NCBI RefSeq assembly: GCF_011764485.1
Contig: NZ_AP022848.1
Coordinates: forward strand, 1,888,001-1,952,000
Direction of reading: 5' to 3'
Source: Bosea sp. ANAM02
Lineage (GTDB): Bacteria > Pseudomonadota > Alphaproteobacteria > Rhizobiales > Beijerinckiaceae
DNA: 64,000 nucleotides
The position numbers and the translations under genes are program-made. Position 1 is the stretch's first letter. The number at the start of each line of letters is the position of its first letter. Shown one piece after another: positions 8,178 to 17,003 of this stretch. The notes below the pieces were generated by a model. The model was given only the letters and a program-made list of their open reading frames with translations, was not told the DNA's origin and ran no database searches.

Positions 8178-9728
8178 ATGATCAAGGCTGCGTTGCGGCT
8201 TTCCTGCCTGGCGTTGACCGTCTGCCTGCCCGCGCTCGCCACGGCCGAGGAGGTCGTGCTGAAAGCGAGCACGGGCGCCGGCGACGTGTCGACGCTCGAT
8301 GCCCATCGCGCCAGCGCCACGAGCGACAAGGCGCTCGTCGGCTGGATCTATAACGGCCTCGTCCGCTTCAAGCCGGGGAGCGCCGATCCCAAGGATCTCG
8401 AGGCCGATCTGGCCGAGCGCTGGGAGCGCAGCGCCGACGGCAGGGTCTGGACCTTCTTCCTGCGCAAGGGCGTGAAATTCCACGGTAGCTGGGGCGAGCT
8501 GACCGCGGACGACGTGGTCTACTCGCTGACCCGGTCTGGCGATCCCAAGCGATCCACCTTCGCGAACGATTTCCGCGCCATCGAGAAGATCGAGAAGGTC
8601 GACGACCATACGGTTCGCGTCTCGCTCAAATATCCCGACGTCAATTTCCTCGGCCGCGTCTCGAACTATCATGGCGGCAACATCGTGAGCCGCAAGGCGG
8701 CCGAGGAGCTCGGCGACAAGTTCGGCGCCAATCCGGTCGGCACCGGCCCGTTCCAGTTCGTCGAGATGGTGACGCAGCAATATGTGAAGCTCGCCGCGCA
8801 TAAGGATTATTTCCGCGGCAAGCCCAAGATCGACACCATCATGGCCCGCGCCATCGCGTCCGACAGCGCGCGCGAGCTCGCCTTCAGCTCCGGCGAGATC
8901 GACCTGATGTATGGCAAGCGCGAGCAGCGCTGGGTCGACAACGCCCGCAAGCGCGGCGGCTTCAATGTCGACGTTTTCGCGCCCGGCGAGTTCCGCACGC
9001 TCAGCCTGAACCGGACCATGCCGCCCCTGGACAACGTGAAGGTCCGTCAGGCGGTGGCGGCGGCGATCAATGTCGACGACCTCGTTCGCTTCGTCGGCAA
9101 GGATGTCGGTCCCAGGGGTTGTTCCATCGTGCCGCCGGGCTATCTCGGCGAGGATTGCTCGACCACCTACAAGTTCGACATCGCCAGGTCGAAAGCCCTG
9201 CTGGCAGAGGCAGGATTCAAGGACGGCTTCACGATCAAGTCGATCGTCTCGAACATCTCGGCCCAGCAGCCCTTCATGGAGATCATCCAGTCGCAACTAG
9301 CCAAGGTCGGCATCAAGCTGGACATGCAGGTGGTCGACCACGCGACCTACCAGGCCCAGTCGCGCAAGAACCTGAGCGGCATGGTGTTCTACGGAGCGGC
9401 CCGCTTCCCGATCGCGGACACCTACCTGTCGGAGTTCTTCCATTCGCGTGCGATCGTCGGCACGCCGACCGGCGTGACGAATTTCTCGCACTGCTCGGTG
9501 GCGGATGCCGAGATCGATGCCGCCCGCGTCGAAGCCGATCCGGCCAAGCAGCTGGCTCTCTGGAAGGAGGCCCAGCGCAAGATCATGGACGATGTCTGCG
9601 CCGTGCCGCTGTTCGAGCTCCGCCAGGTCTGGGCGCATAGCGATCGTCTCGATTTCGGCTACGAGCTCAAGGGCGCGATGAACCTCGCCCCGCCGATCAC
9701 CGAGCTCACCACCGTCAAGGCGAAGTGA
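8178..9728 (+). CDS. ABC transporter solute-binding protein, family 5 (DppA/OppA type)
   Basis: 516-residue periplasmic receptor. A Sec signal peptide runs to about residue 23 (IKAALRLSCLALTVCLPALA, then TAEE). The SBP_bac_5 fold follows: RLG-like opening, LAERWERSADGRVWTFFLRKGVKFH, ELTADDVVYSLTR, and VRQAVAAAINVDDLV. The ATG at 8178 has GGAGGTGAGAAC upstream. No permease is adjacent, but two DppB/DppC-type permeases without their own receptor lie at 16,059-17,860, and a related motif precedes both units, so this is probably their receptor. The MmgE/PrpD gene follows 20 bases after its stop. Ligand inferred to be a peptide, opine or modified amino acid. Confidence 0.92.
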   Translation: MIKAALRLSCLALTVCLPALATAEEVVLKASTGAGDVSTLDAHRASATSDKALVGWIYNGLVRFKPGSADPKDLEADLAERWERSADGRVWTFFLRKGVKFHGSWGELTADDVVYSLTRSGDPKRSTFANDFRAIEKIEKVDDHTVRVSLKYPDVNFLGRVSNYHGGNIVSRKAAEELGDKFGANPVGTGPFQFVEMVTQQYVKLAAHKDYFRGKPKIDTIMARAIASDSARELAFSSGEIDLMYGKREQRWVDNARKRGGFNVDVFAPGEFRTLSLNRTMPPLDNVKVRQAVAAAINVDDLVRFVGKDVGPRGCSIVPPGYLGEDCSTTYKFDIARSKALLAEAGFKDGFTIKSIVSNISAQQPFMEIIQSQLAKVGIKLDMQVVDHATYQAQSRKNLSGMVFYGAARFPIADTYLSEFFHSRAIVGTPTGVTNFSHCSVADAEIDAARVEADPAKQLALWKEAQRKIMDDVCAVPLFELRQVWAHSDRLDFGYELKGAMNLAPPITELTTVKAK

Positions 9729-9747
9729 GCCGGCTGCGTAGCGATCG

Positions 9748-11106
9748 ATGACCGGCACGATCGAGGCGCTCGCCGCCTATGTCCATGCGGCGCGCACGGT
9801 GCCGCTCTCGGCGGAGGCACGCGAGGCCGCGCTGCGGTCCGTTCTCGATCTCGTCGCCGCGGCTGCCTCCGGGATCGATGCGCCGGGTCCGCGTGCCGTG
9901 CGCCTCGCGGCGAGCGCGCTCCACGGGGCAGGCGATCATCCGATCTGGTTCACCGGGGGGCGGTCCAGTCTCCTCGGCGCCGTCTGGGCGAATGGCGCGG
10001 CTGCGGCGGCGCTCGACATCGACGACGGACACCGGATCGCCCGCGGCCATCCCGGCGCCGCGATCATTCCGGCGGCCTTCGCGGTCGCCCGGCAGGTCGG
10101 CGCCTCGGCGGACGATCTGCTCAGGGCGATCGTCGTCGGCTATGAGGTCGGAGTCGCGGTCGGCGCGGCGCGGCGCTTCTATGCCAATACGGGCATGTGG
10201 TCGGGCTATGGCGTCGTCGCCGCGGCCGGGCTGTTGAAGGGAACGCCACCGGGGCAGCTCGCGCAGGCTTTCGCCATCGCCGGCGCCAGCGCACCCAACC
10301 AGTTGCATGCCGGGGCGGGGCCTGCTTTTCCCGCCCTGGAGGGGACGGATGTCAAGGAAGGCATCCCGTGGTCGAGCGTCACGGCGGTCTCGGCCCTCGC
10401 GCTTGCCGAAAACGGGCATGGCGGGCCGCTCGCGCTGCTCGATACGGACAGCCATTTCCGCAGCGCGGAGATCGTCGATGGGCTCGGCAGCAGGCTCTAT
10501 ATCGCCCGCAGCTATTTCAAGTTCCTCTGCTGCTGCCGGCATGTGCATGCGCCGGTGGAAGCTCTGCTCGACCTGATGGCCGGGCACGATATCGCGGCCG
10601 ACGCGATCGAGCGCATCGTGGTCGACAGCTATAGCGGGGCCCTGAGGCTGACCAATCGCCCGGATCCGCAGGGGTTCACGGAGATCCAGTTCAGCATTCC
10701 CTATTGTCTCGGCCTGGTCGCCCTGCACGGCCGCGAGGCGCTGCTGCCCTTGACCGAGGCGTTCGTCGAGCGGCCCGAGATTGTCGCCATCGCGCGCAAG
10801 GTGTCGTTGCGGCTCGATCCGGAAATCGAGGCCCGCTTCCCTGCGGAAACGCTGACCCGCGTGACCGTCGAGGCAGCCGGGCGGCGCCATGTCTCCGAGA
10901 TCACCGGGCCGCGCGGCGAGGCCAGCACGCCGCCTTCCTGGCGGGAGCTCGAGGAGAAGCTGCGGATCGCCACGCGCCGGACCGCCTCGGAGGAGCAGCA
11001 GGACAGGCTTCTCGGCGCCGTCGATGCGCTGCGCAAGGGCAATCTCGGCCCGCTCGCGGCGGCTTTCCACGAGCTGCGGCTGGGTGCAGGCACGGCTCCC
11101 GCCTGA
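9748..11106 (+). CDS. MmgE/PrpD family protein
   Basis: 452 residues, the usual family length (about 450). The family includes 2-methylcitrate dehydratase and aconitate isomerase-type enzymes, but most members are uncharacterised. The recognisable core is AAAALDIDDGHRIARGHPGAAIIPAA in pieces (ALDIDDGHRIARGHPG), then VVGYEVGVAVGAARR, and a C-terminal IVVDSYSGALRLTNRPDPQG region. It follows the ABC receptor with a 20-base gap, so it presumably acts on the imported compound or a breakdown product. No specific reaction can be assigned. Confidence 0.88.
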   Translation: MTGTIEALAAYVHAARTVPLSAEAREAALRSVLDLVAAAASGIDAPGPRAVRLAASALHGAGDHPIWFTGGRSSLLGAVWANGAAAAALDIDDGHRIARGHPGAAIIPAAFAVARQVGASADDLLRAIVVGYEVGVAVGAARRFYANTGMWSGYGVVAAAGLLKGTPPGQLAQAFAIAGASAPNQLHAGAGPAFPALEGTDVKEGIPWSSVTAVSALALAENGHGGPLALLDTDSHFRSAEIVDGLGSRLYIARSYFKFLCCCRHVHAPVEALLDLMAGHDIAADAIERIVVDSYSGALRLTNRPDPQGFTEIQFSIPYCLGLVALHGREALLPLTEAFVERPEIVAIARKVSLRLDPEIEARFPAETLTRVTVEAAGRRHVSEITGPRGEASTPPSWRELEEKLRIATRRTASEEQQDRLLGAVDALRKGNLGPLAAAFHELRLGAGTAPA

Positions 11107-11128
11107 CCGGCTCGAACGTCGTCCGGCG

Positions 11129-12046
11129 TCAATCCATCGCGGGCATGCTGCGGGAAATCCCCGCGGCGACCTCTCGCGTTGCCTCCATGAATGCATCGAC
11201 GAGCCGGGCATTGCGGCTGTCGCGGATGCGGCAGAGATAGAAATCGAGCTGGATCGTCGGCTCGAAGCGGCGGATCGCCAGCCGGTCGCGCAAGCCGCCG
11301 ACCACCAGCGGATGCACCAGCGAGACGCCGGCGCCCCCCGCCACGAATTCGCAGAGCGTCGGCGATACGTTCACCACCATCGTGGTGTTGGGTACCACCC
11401 CATGGGCGCTGAGCGTCGCGGTGGTGCGCTGGCTGGTGTGGCTGTCCGGATCGAAGGAAATGAACGGCTGGCCGATCAGATCCTCGGGCCGGATCACCGA
11501 CTTGGCGGCGAGCGGGTGGTCGAGCGGCGCGATGAAGACCTCGGGATGGCCCATCATCGGCTCGGCGACGATATAGGGGTTGTCGATCGGCGCGATCACC
11601 AGCCCGACATCGAGCTTTCGGGTCACCAGCCCTTCCGTGATCCATTGCGAGCTGCGCGACTGCACGGAGCAGAACACGCCCGGCTGCCGCGCGAGGAACG
11701 CCGCCGTCGAGCGCTCGATGAAGGAGCCGGAGAGGGCCGGCATCACGCCGATCAGCAGCCGGCCCTGCTCGTCCCGGCGGATGGTTTCGACGGCGTTCTC
11801 CACCTGGCGCAGGCCTGCGAAGATCCGATCGACCTCGGCGTAGAGGCGCATGCCGTAGGGCGTCGGCGCAAGGCGGCCCTTCACCCGTTCGAAGAGGCGC
11901 AGGCTCGTGTCCTGCTCGAGATGCGCGATCAGCTTGCTGATCGCGGGTTGCGAGACGTTCATCACTTCCGCGGCGCGGCTCACCGTGCCGTGCTCGATCA
12001 CGGCCTTGAAGGCTTCCACCTGGCGGAGATTGAGCTGGCGCGCCAT
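11129..12046 (-). CDS. LysR-family transcriptional regulator
   Basis: 305 residues. The N-terminal winged helix-turn-helix reads LNLRQVEAFKAVIEHGTVSR, AAEVMNVSQPAISKLIAHLE. A LysR substrate-binding domain follows (about 90-295; LLIGVMPALSGSFI, SFDPDSHTSQRTTATL). It is transcribed away from the oxidoreductase operon, with a 90-base shared control region containing a perfect palindrome at 12,078-12,094. This is the classic LysR arrangement, so it most likely controls the divergent operon and itself. Related motifs upstream of the receptor gene (8105) and downstream of the permeases (17,962) suggest a small local regulon. Effector unknown, probably the imported amino-acid-like substrate. Confidence 0.93.
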   Translation of the reverse strand: MARQLNLRQVEAFKAVIEHGTVSRAAEVMNVSQPAISKLIAHLEQDTSLRLFERVKGRLAPTPYGMRLYAEVDRIFAGLRQVENAVETIRRDEQGRLLIGVMPALSGSFIERSTAAFLARQPGVFCSVQSRSSQWITEGLVTRKLDVGLVIAPIDNPYIVAEPMMGHPEVFIAPLDHPLAAKSVIRPEDLIGQPFISFDPDSHTSQRTTATLSAHGVVPNTTMVVNVSPTLCEFVAGGAGVSLVHPLVVGGLRDRLAIRRFEPTIQLDFYLCRIRDSRNARLVDAFMEATREVAAGISRSMPAMD

Positions 12047-12077
12047 GGCATAACCTTTTGGAATAGAGTTCCGATAA

Positions 12078-12094
12078 TTTCGACTTTGACGAAA
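12078..12094. promoter_or_regulatory. Palindrome TTTCG-N7-CGAAA between LysR and oxidoreductase operon
   Basis: TTTCGACTTTGACGAAA is a perfect 5-7-5 inverted repeat and fits the T-N11-A pattern of LysR sites. It lies 32 bases from the LysR start and 43 from the oxidoreductase start. Probable autoregulatory and activating operator. Confidence 0.55.
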
Positions 12095-12136
12095 TGGCGA
12101 CTAAGGCCCTAGCTGCGTTCGAGCAAGGGAAATCGC

Positions 12137-13255
12137 ATGCGTCCGGACATCGTCGTCATCGGGGGAGGCACTGTCGGCGCCGCGATCGCCTACGGTCTCG
12201 CCGGCTTGAAGCAGAGCGTCATGCTGCTCGACGGCAGCGACCGGGACTATCGTGCCGCGCAGGCGAATTTCGGGCTGGTCTGGCTGCAGGGAAAGGGCAT
12301 GGGCCTGCCGGCCTACCAGACGCTGACCCGCGCCAGCGTCTGCCTCTGGCGCGATTTCGCCACCGAGGTCGAGGAGCTCTGCGGAGCGGATATCGCCTAT
12401 GAGAACGACGGCGGCATCGCCTTCTGCGTGGGCGAGGATGGCTTCGAGAACCGCCGCGCCCAGTTGCTGCGGCTTCACAACCAATGGGACGGCGGCGAGC
12501 CCGACTGGGAGATGATCGACCGGACGGCGCTGCAGAAGCTTCTGCCCCGGGCGCGTCTCGGCAACGCCGTTTCCGGAGCGAGCTTCGGCCGCCTCGACGG
12601 CCATGCCAATCCGCTCCGGCTGCTGATGGCACTGCACGAGGGTGTCGCGCGCCATGGCGGCGTCGTGCGCAGCAATGCCACGGTTCGCAGGATCGAGCGT
12701 GCCGGGGTGGATTTCCGCCTGGTGCTCGATGGCGAGGAGATAGTGGCGCCGCGCATCGTCATCGCTGCCGGGCTTGGCTCCGTCGCGCTTGCCGCGCAGG
12801 TGGGGCTCGACGTTCCCTTGCGTCCGCAGCGCGGCCAGGTGCTCGTGACCGAACGGTTCGAGCCGTTCCTGCCCCTGCCGGCGAGCGGGCTGCGCCAGAC
12901 GGGCGAAGGCACCGTCATGATCGGCGCGACGCAGGAAGAGGCCGGCTTCGACCTCTCGACGACCAGCGACGCGGCCGCAAGGCTCAGCCGCAAGACCGTG
13001 GAGATCATGCCCGATCTGGCCAATGCCAAGCTCGTGCGCCAATGGGCCGGCTTGCGGGTCATGACGCCCGACAGCTACCCAATCTACGCGCAGTCGCAGA
13101 CGCATCCGGGCGCCTTCGTCGCGCTCTGCCATTCCGGCGTGACGCTGGCGGCCTTCCACGCGCGCGAGCTCGCCCGCGCGGTCATCGGCGGCGATCTGCC
13201 CGAATTCCTGAACCCGTTCCACCAGAGACGTTTCGATGTTCCGAAAGCTGCATGA
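12137..13255 (+). CDS. DAO-family FAD oxidoreductase (beta subunit of an opine/hydroxyproline-type dehydrogenase)
   Basis: 372 residues. The FAD-binding Rossmann motif is PDIVVIGGGTVGAAIAYGLA at the N-terminus. A C-terminal DAO closure follows (IYAQSQTHPGAFVALCHSGV, then TLAAFHARELARAV). With the next two genes it matches the three-component layout of octopine/nopaline oxidases, hydrogen cyanide synthase (HcnC) and D-hydroxyproline dehydrogenase, where this subunit oxidises the amine and passes electrons on. The product is probably a membrane-associated or cytoplasmic dehydrogenase complex. Its 3' end overlaps the small iron-sulfur gene by 20 bases, so the subunits are co-translated. The exact substrate cannot be read from sequence. 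Confidence 0.88.
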   Translation: MRPDIVVIGGGTVGAAIAYGLAGLKQSVMLLDGSDRDYRAAQANFGLVWLQGKGMGLPAYQTLTRASVCLWRDFATEVEELCGADIAYENDGGIAFCVGEDGFENRRAQLLRLHNQWDGGEPDWEMIDRTALQKLLPRARLGNAVSGASFGRLDGHANPLRLLMALHEGVARHGGVVRSNATVRRIERAGVDFRLVLDGEEIVAPRIVIAAGLGSVALAAQVGLDVPLRPQRGQVLVTERFEPFLPLPASGLRQTGEGTVMIGATQEEAGFDLSTTSDAAARLSRKTVEIMPDLANAKLVRQWAGLRVMTPDSYPIYAQSQTHPGAFVALCHSGVTLAAFHARELARAVIGGDLPEFLNPFHQRRFDVPKAA

Positions 13256-13532
13256 TCCCGGCCCCCCGGCCGTGACGATCCTGATCGACGGCAAGGCCGT
13301 ATCGGCCGAGGCCGGAGAAAACCTCGCGGCGGTCCTGCTGCGGCAGCCCGAGGGCTGGAACCGGACATCGACGGTGTCGCAGTCACCGCGCGCGCCCTAT
13401 TGCATGATGGGCGTGTGCTTCGAATGCCTGGCCGAGGTCGACGGCGTGGGCTCGGTCCAGACCTGCCTGACCACGGTACGCGACGGCATGCGCGTGTCGC
13501 GCCAGCTCGGACGCCGGGCGTTGTCGGCATGA
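13236..13532 (+). CDS. Small [2Fe-2S] protein (HcnA-like gamma subunit)
   Basis: 98 residues. A short ubiquitin-like ferredoxin fold opens with VTILIDGKAVSAEAGENLAA. The cluster ligands are in PYCMMGVCFECLAEVDG (three Cys) with a fourth in SVQTCLTTVRDGMRV, the pattern of HcnA and the small subunits of opine and D-hydroxyproline dehydrogenases. It overlaps the beta-subunit gene by 20 bases and the large-subunit start by 4 (ATGA). Role: electron transfer inside the three-part complex. Confidence 0.88.
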   Translation: MFRKLHDPGPPAVTILIDGKAVSAEAGENLAAVLLRQPEGWNRTSTVSQSPRAPYCMMGVCFECLAEVDGVGSVQTCLTTVRDGMRVSRQLGRRALSA

Positions 13533-14926
13533 GCGCGGTCGATCTTCTCATCGTCGGCGCCGGCCCTGCCGGCATGGCGGCCGCCATCACGGCCCGCCGC
13601 CACGGCCTCGACGTTCTCGTCGTCGACGACCAGCCCGCGCCGGGCGGTCAGATCTGGCGCTCGGTCGAGACCGTCGCCGCGAGCCCGCGCGGATCGCGCC
13701 TCGGCGATTCCTATCTTGCCGGTGCCGCGCGCGCGCAAGCCTTTCGTGCCTGCGGCGCAGCCTACGAGCCCGGCGCGCAGCTCTGGCAGATCGAGCCCGG
13801 CTTCCGGGCCTTCGTGACCAGCGGCGGCAAGGCCCGCACGATCTCGGCCAGCGCCGTGATCCTGGCGACCGGCGCGCAGGAACGCCCGGTGCCCTTCCCG
13901 GGCTGGACCCTGCCCGGCGTGCTGACCGTCGGCGCGGGGCAGGTCCTGCTGAAGACGGCGGACCAGGTGCCGGAGAAGCCGGTCTGGATCGCCGGAAGCG
14001 GCCCGCTGCCGCTGCTCTACATGACGCAGTTGCTCGCGGCAAACGGCCGGATCGCGGGCTTCCTAGACACCACCCCGCCCGGGCGCCTCGGCGCGGCGCT
14101 GCGGCATCTGCCGGGCGCGCTCGGCAAGGCCGGCGATCTCTGGAAGGGCATCGCCTGGACGCTCGCGCTGAAGCGCGCGGGGGTAAAGACGGTCAGGCAT
14201 GTCGCGGAGATCGAAGCTAGGGGCGAGGGCCGGCTGCAAAGCCTGCGCTACCGCAGGCAGGGCGGCTCCTGGGAGGAAACACCGGCCGAGGTTCTGCTCG
14301 TGCACGAGGGCCTGGTGCCGTCGATCCATGCGCCGCTCGCCCTCGATTGCAAGGTGGAGTGGCGGCGGGATCAGCACTGCTATGCGCCGGTGCTCGACGC
14401 CTGGGGCGAGAGCTCCCAACCCGGCCTGTTCGTCGCCGGCGACGGGGCCGGCATCGCCGGCGCCATCGCGGCCGAGCATCGCGGGACCCTGGCGGGATTG
14501 GCGGTCGCCGCGCGGCTCGGCAGGGTCTCTGCCGCCGCGGCGGAGACGGAGGCCACGCCCGCGCGCAAGCTGCTCGACCGCGAACTCGCCTTCCGCCCCT
14601 TCCTCGATGCCCTCTACGAGCCGCGCCCGCAGGTCTTCGCGCCGCCCGACGAGACCGTCGTCTGCCGCTGCGAGGAGGTCACGGCCGGGACCCTGCGCAA
14701 GCGTGCAGAGGTCGGCCGGCCGGGCACCAATCAGGTGAAGGCTTTCACCCGCGCCGGCATGGGACCCTGCCAGGGCCGCCAATGCGGCTACACCGTCATG
14801 CACATCCTCGCCGGCGTGCAGAACCGCCCGCCGGAAGCGCTGGGCTTCTACCGCATCAGGCCGCCGCTCAAGCCGGTCACGCTCGGCGAGCTCGCGGCGC
14901 TCGGCCAGACGGACGATGCGGCATGA
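13529..14926 (+). CDS. NAD(P)/FAD-dependent oxidoreductase (alpha subunit, HcnB/OoxA-like)
   Basis: 465 residues. The first Rossmann motif is VDLLIVGAGPAGMAAAITAR. The ATG motif of flavoproteins (AVILATGAQERPVPFPGW) lies near residue 115, and a second nucleotide fold is at VWIAGSGPLPLLYMT. The C-terminus holds a BFD-like [2Fe-2S] motif: VVCRCEEVTAGTLR and later GPCQGRQCGYTVMHIL, four cysteines in total. This architecture is that of the large subunits of opine oxidases and hydrogen cyanide synthase. The ATG at 13,529 overlaps the small subunit's stop, and the gene runs into the next flavoprotein with an ATGATG junction. Substrate inferred to be an opine, imino acid or D-amino acid. Confidence 0.88.
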   Translation: MSAVDLLIVGAGPAGMAAAITARRHGLDVLVVDDQPAPGGQIWRSVETVAASPRGSRLGDSYLAGAARAQAFRACGAAYEPGAQLWQIEPGFRAFVTSGGKARTISASAVILATGAQERPVPFPGWTLPGVLTVGAGQVLLKTADQVPEKPVWIAGSGPLPLLYMTQLLAANGRIAGFLDTTPPGRLGAALRHLPGALGKAGDLWKGIAWTLALKRAGVKTVRHVAEIEARGEGRLQSLRYRRQGGSWEETPAEVLLVHEGLVPSIHAPLALDCKVEWRRDQHCYAPVLDAWGESSQPGLFVAGDGAGIAGAIAAEHRGTLAGLAVAARLGRVSAAAAETEATPARKLLDRELAFRPFLDALYEPRPQVFAPPDETVVCRCEEVTAGTLRKRAEVGRPGTNQVKAFTRAGMGPCQGRQCGYTVMHILAGVQNRPPEALGFYRIRPPLKPVTLGELAALGQTDDAA

Positions 14927-16062
14927 TGCCGGCATCCGCACAGGGCTTCGACGTCGCCGTCATCGGTGGCGGGCTGCACGGGCTCACGGCGGCGCTGAGC
15001 CTCGCCCGCGGCGGCCGGAGCGTCGTCATCCTGGAGCGCAACTGGGTCGGCCGCCACGCGTCGAGCGCGACGGCAGCCGGCGTACGCACGCTCGGGCGAG
15101 ACCTTGCCGAGGTGCCGATCTCGCTGGAGTCGATGGAGATGTGGCGCCGCATCGCGAGCATCGTCGGCGATGATTGCGGTTTCCACGCGCATGGCCAGTT
15201 CAAGGTGGCCGAGTTCGACGGGCACTTGCCGGCGCTGCAGGAGCGTGAGGCGACGATGCGCCGTCTCGGCTACCGTCACGAGGAAATGATCGGCGCCGCC
15301 GAACTGCGGCGGCTGATCCCCTCGCTGAGCCCGCATTGCGTCGGCGCGCTGATCGTCCGCAATGATGGAGCCGCCGACCCGCACCGCACGATCGCGGCTT
15401 TTCGCAGCGCCTGCGAGCGGGCCGGCGTCGCCATCGTCGAGGGCTGCGGCGTCGAAGCTGTCGAGCGGCAGGGCCCCGACTGGCTGCTGCGCTGCGGCGT
15501 CCGCAGTTTCCACGCTCCTGCCGTGGTCAATGCGGCGGGCGCCTGGGCCGCACGGGTGGCGTCCCTGTTCGGGGAGAGCATCGACCTGGGCGTGCGCGCC
15601 TCGATGATGATGGCCACCGAACGGCTCGCTCCTTTCCTGGCGCCGGTCGTCAGCGTCGTCGGGCGGGCGCTGTCCTTCAAGCAGTCGGATCAGGGCACCC
15701 TGGTGATCGGAGGCGGGCTGCAGGGCGCGGCCGATATCGACCGGCAGCGAAGCACCGTGAATTTCGTGGAACTGGCAAAGGGAGCCCGTGCGTCCGCCGA
15801 TCTGTTCCCGATCGTCCGGGGCGTGCGGATCGCGCGCTGCTGGACCGGCATCGAGGCGCAGACGCGCGACCATCTTCCCGTCATCGGCGCTTCGCCGCAG
15901 ATCCCGGGCCTGTTCCACAGCTTCGGCTATTCCGGCCACGGCTTTCAACTGGTGCCCGTGCTGGGCGAGATCATGCGCGACCTCGTGGTCGACCAGAAGA
16001 CCGCGCGCTCGATCGCTGCCTTCGCCCCGGCACGCCTGATGCAAGGCAGACACGCCGCATGA
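14923..16062 (+). CDS. Second DAO-family FAD oxidoreductase
   Basis: 379 residues. FAD Rossmann motif FDVAVIGGGLHGLTAALSLA, then GRHASSATAAGVRTLGRD, with a DAO-type closure near the end (SFGYSGHGFQLVPVLGE). It resembles glycine, sarcosine or D-amino-acid oxidases of the DadA/SoxB type. It is the fourth redox gene of the operon, overlapping the alpha subunit upstream and the first permease downstream. A different, stand-alone oxidation step on the same substrate class is a reasonable inference, since it has no iron-sulfur partner of its own. It could instead be an alternative beta subunit. Confidence 0.85.
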   Translation: MMPASAQGFDVAVIGGGLHGLTAALSLARGGRSVVILERNWVGRHASSATAAGVRTLGRDLAEVPISLESMEMWRRIASIVGDDCGFHAHGQFKVAEFDGHLPALQEREATMRRLGYRHEEMIGAAELRRLIPSLSPHCVGALIVRNDGAADPHRTIAAFRSACERAGVAIVEGCGVEAVERQGPDWLLRCGVRSFHAPAVVNAAGAWAARVASLFGESIDLGVRASMMMATERLAPFLAPVVSVVGRALSFKQSDQGTLVIGGGLQGAADIDRQRSTVNFVELAKGARASADLFPIVRGVRIARCWTGIEAQTRDHLPVIGASPQIPGLFHSFGYSGHGFQLVPVLGEIMRDLVVDQKTARSIAAFAPARLMQGRHAA

Positions 16063-17003
16063 TGGCTTACACGATAAGACGGCTTGTCCTGGCGATGCCG
16101 ACATTGCTGGTGATGCTGACCGCGATCTTCGTGCTGGTCAGGCTCGTTCCGGGCGACGCCGCTTCGGTGATCCTGGGCGACCAGGCGAGCGCGGAGGCCC
16201 TGGCGGCGCTGCGGACGAAGCTCGGCCTCGATCAGCCTCTCCATACCCAGTACCTCACCTTCCTCGCCGACGTCTTCACCGGCAATCTCGGCACGTCGAT
16301 GAGCACCGGGCGCAGCGTCATCCACGAGATGCTGACGGTGCTGCCCTCGACGATCGAGCTCACGCTGGCGGCGATCGCCGTCGGGCTGATCTTCGGCCTG
16401 CCGCTCGGCATCGCGGCGGCCCTGACCCGCAACGGCTGGATGGACTACGTCTCGCGCATCGTCTCGCTGGTCGGACTGTCCTTTCCCGCCTTCGTCTCGG
16501 GTATCCTGATGCTGATCGTCTTCGCGATCCAGCTGGGCTGGTTCCCGGTCCTGGGCGGGGCGGCGAGCGGCACCGACCTCGCGGACCGCATGCGCCAGCT
16601 CGCGCTGCCGGCCTTGAATCTCGGCATCATCATGATGGCCTATGTGATGCGCGTCACCCGTTCGGCGATGCTCGGCGTCCTCACCGAGGACTATATCCGC
16701 ACCGCGCGCGCCAAGGGGCTGGGCGCCCCGCAGCTGGTGCTGCAGCACGCGCTGCGCAACAGCCTGATCCCGATCATCACCGTCGTCGGCCTGTATTTCG
16801 GCACGCTGATCGGCAACTCGGTCCTGACCGAGATCATCTTCAACCGGCCGGGTCTGGGCAAGCTGATCGTCGGCGCGCTCAATGCGCGCGACTATACCCT
16901 GCTGCAGGGGCTGATGATCATCTTCGCCTTCTGCGTGATCATCGTGAACACGCTCACCGACCTCGCCTACGGCCTCGTCGATCCCAGGGTGAAATACGAA
17001 TGA
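16059..17003 (+). CDS. ABC transporter permease, DppB/OppB type
   Basis: 314 residues with the usual six membrane segments. The family's N-terminal hallmark is present (LVLAMPTLLVMLTAIFVLVR, then LVPGDAASVILG). The EAA loop for ATPase contact is DYIRTARAKGLGAPQLVLQH. It overlaps the preceding flavoprotein stop and the next permease start by 4 bases each. Together with the next gene it forms the membrane channel of a peptide/opine-type importer. The matching ATPase genes are not in the window. The receptor is probably the gene at 8178. Confidence 0.93.
   Translation: MMAYTIRRLVLAMPTLLVMLTAIFVLVRLVPGDAASVILGDQASAEALAALRTKLGLDQPLHTQYLTFLADVFTGNLGTSMSTGRSVIHEMLTVLPSTIELTLAAIAVGLIFGLPLGIAAALTRNGWMDYVSRIVSLVGLSFPAFVSGILMLIVFAIQLGWFPVLGGAASGTDLADRMRQLALPALNLGIIMMAYVMRVTRSAMLGVLTEDYIRTARAKGLGAPQLVLQHALRNSLIPIITVVGLYFGTLIGNSVLTEIIFNRPGLGKLIVGALNARDYTLLQGLMIIFAFCVIIVNTLTDLAYGLVDPRVKYE

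Noticed and set aside
12137..16062. Identification of the flavoprotein set as hydrogen cyanide synthase hcnABC
   Set aside because: The gene order here is flavoprotein, small iron-sulfur protein, large subunit, followed by a further oxidase and permeases. That fits a catabolic opine/imino-acid dehydrogenase better, and hcnABC is too specific a call from motifs alone.
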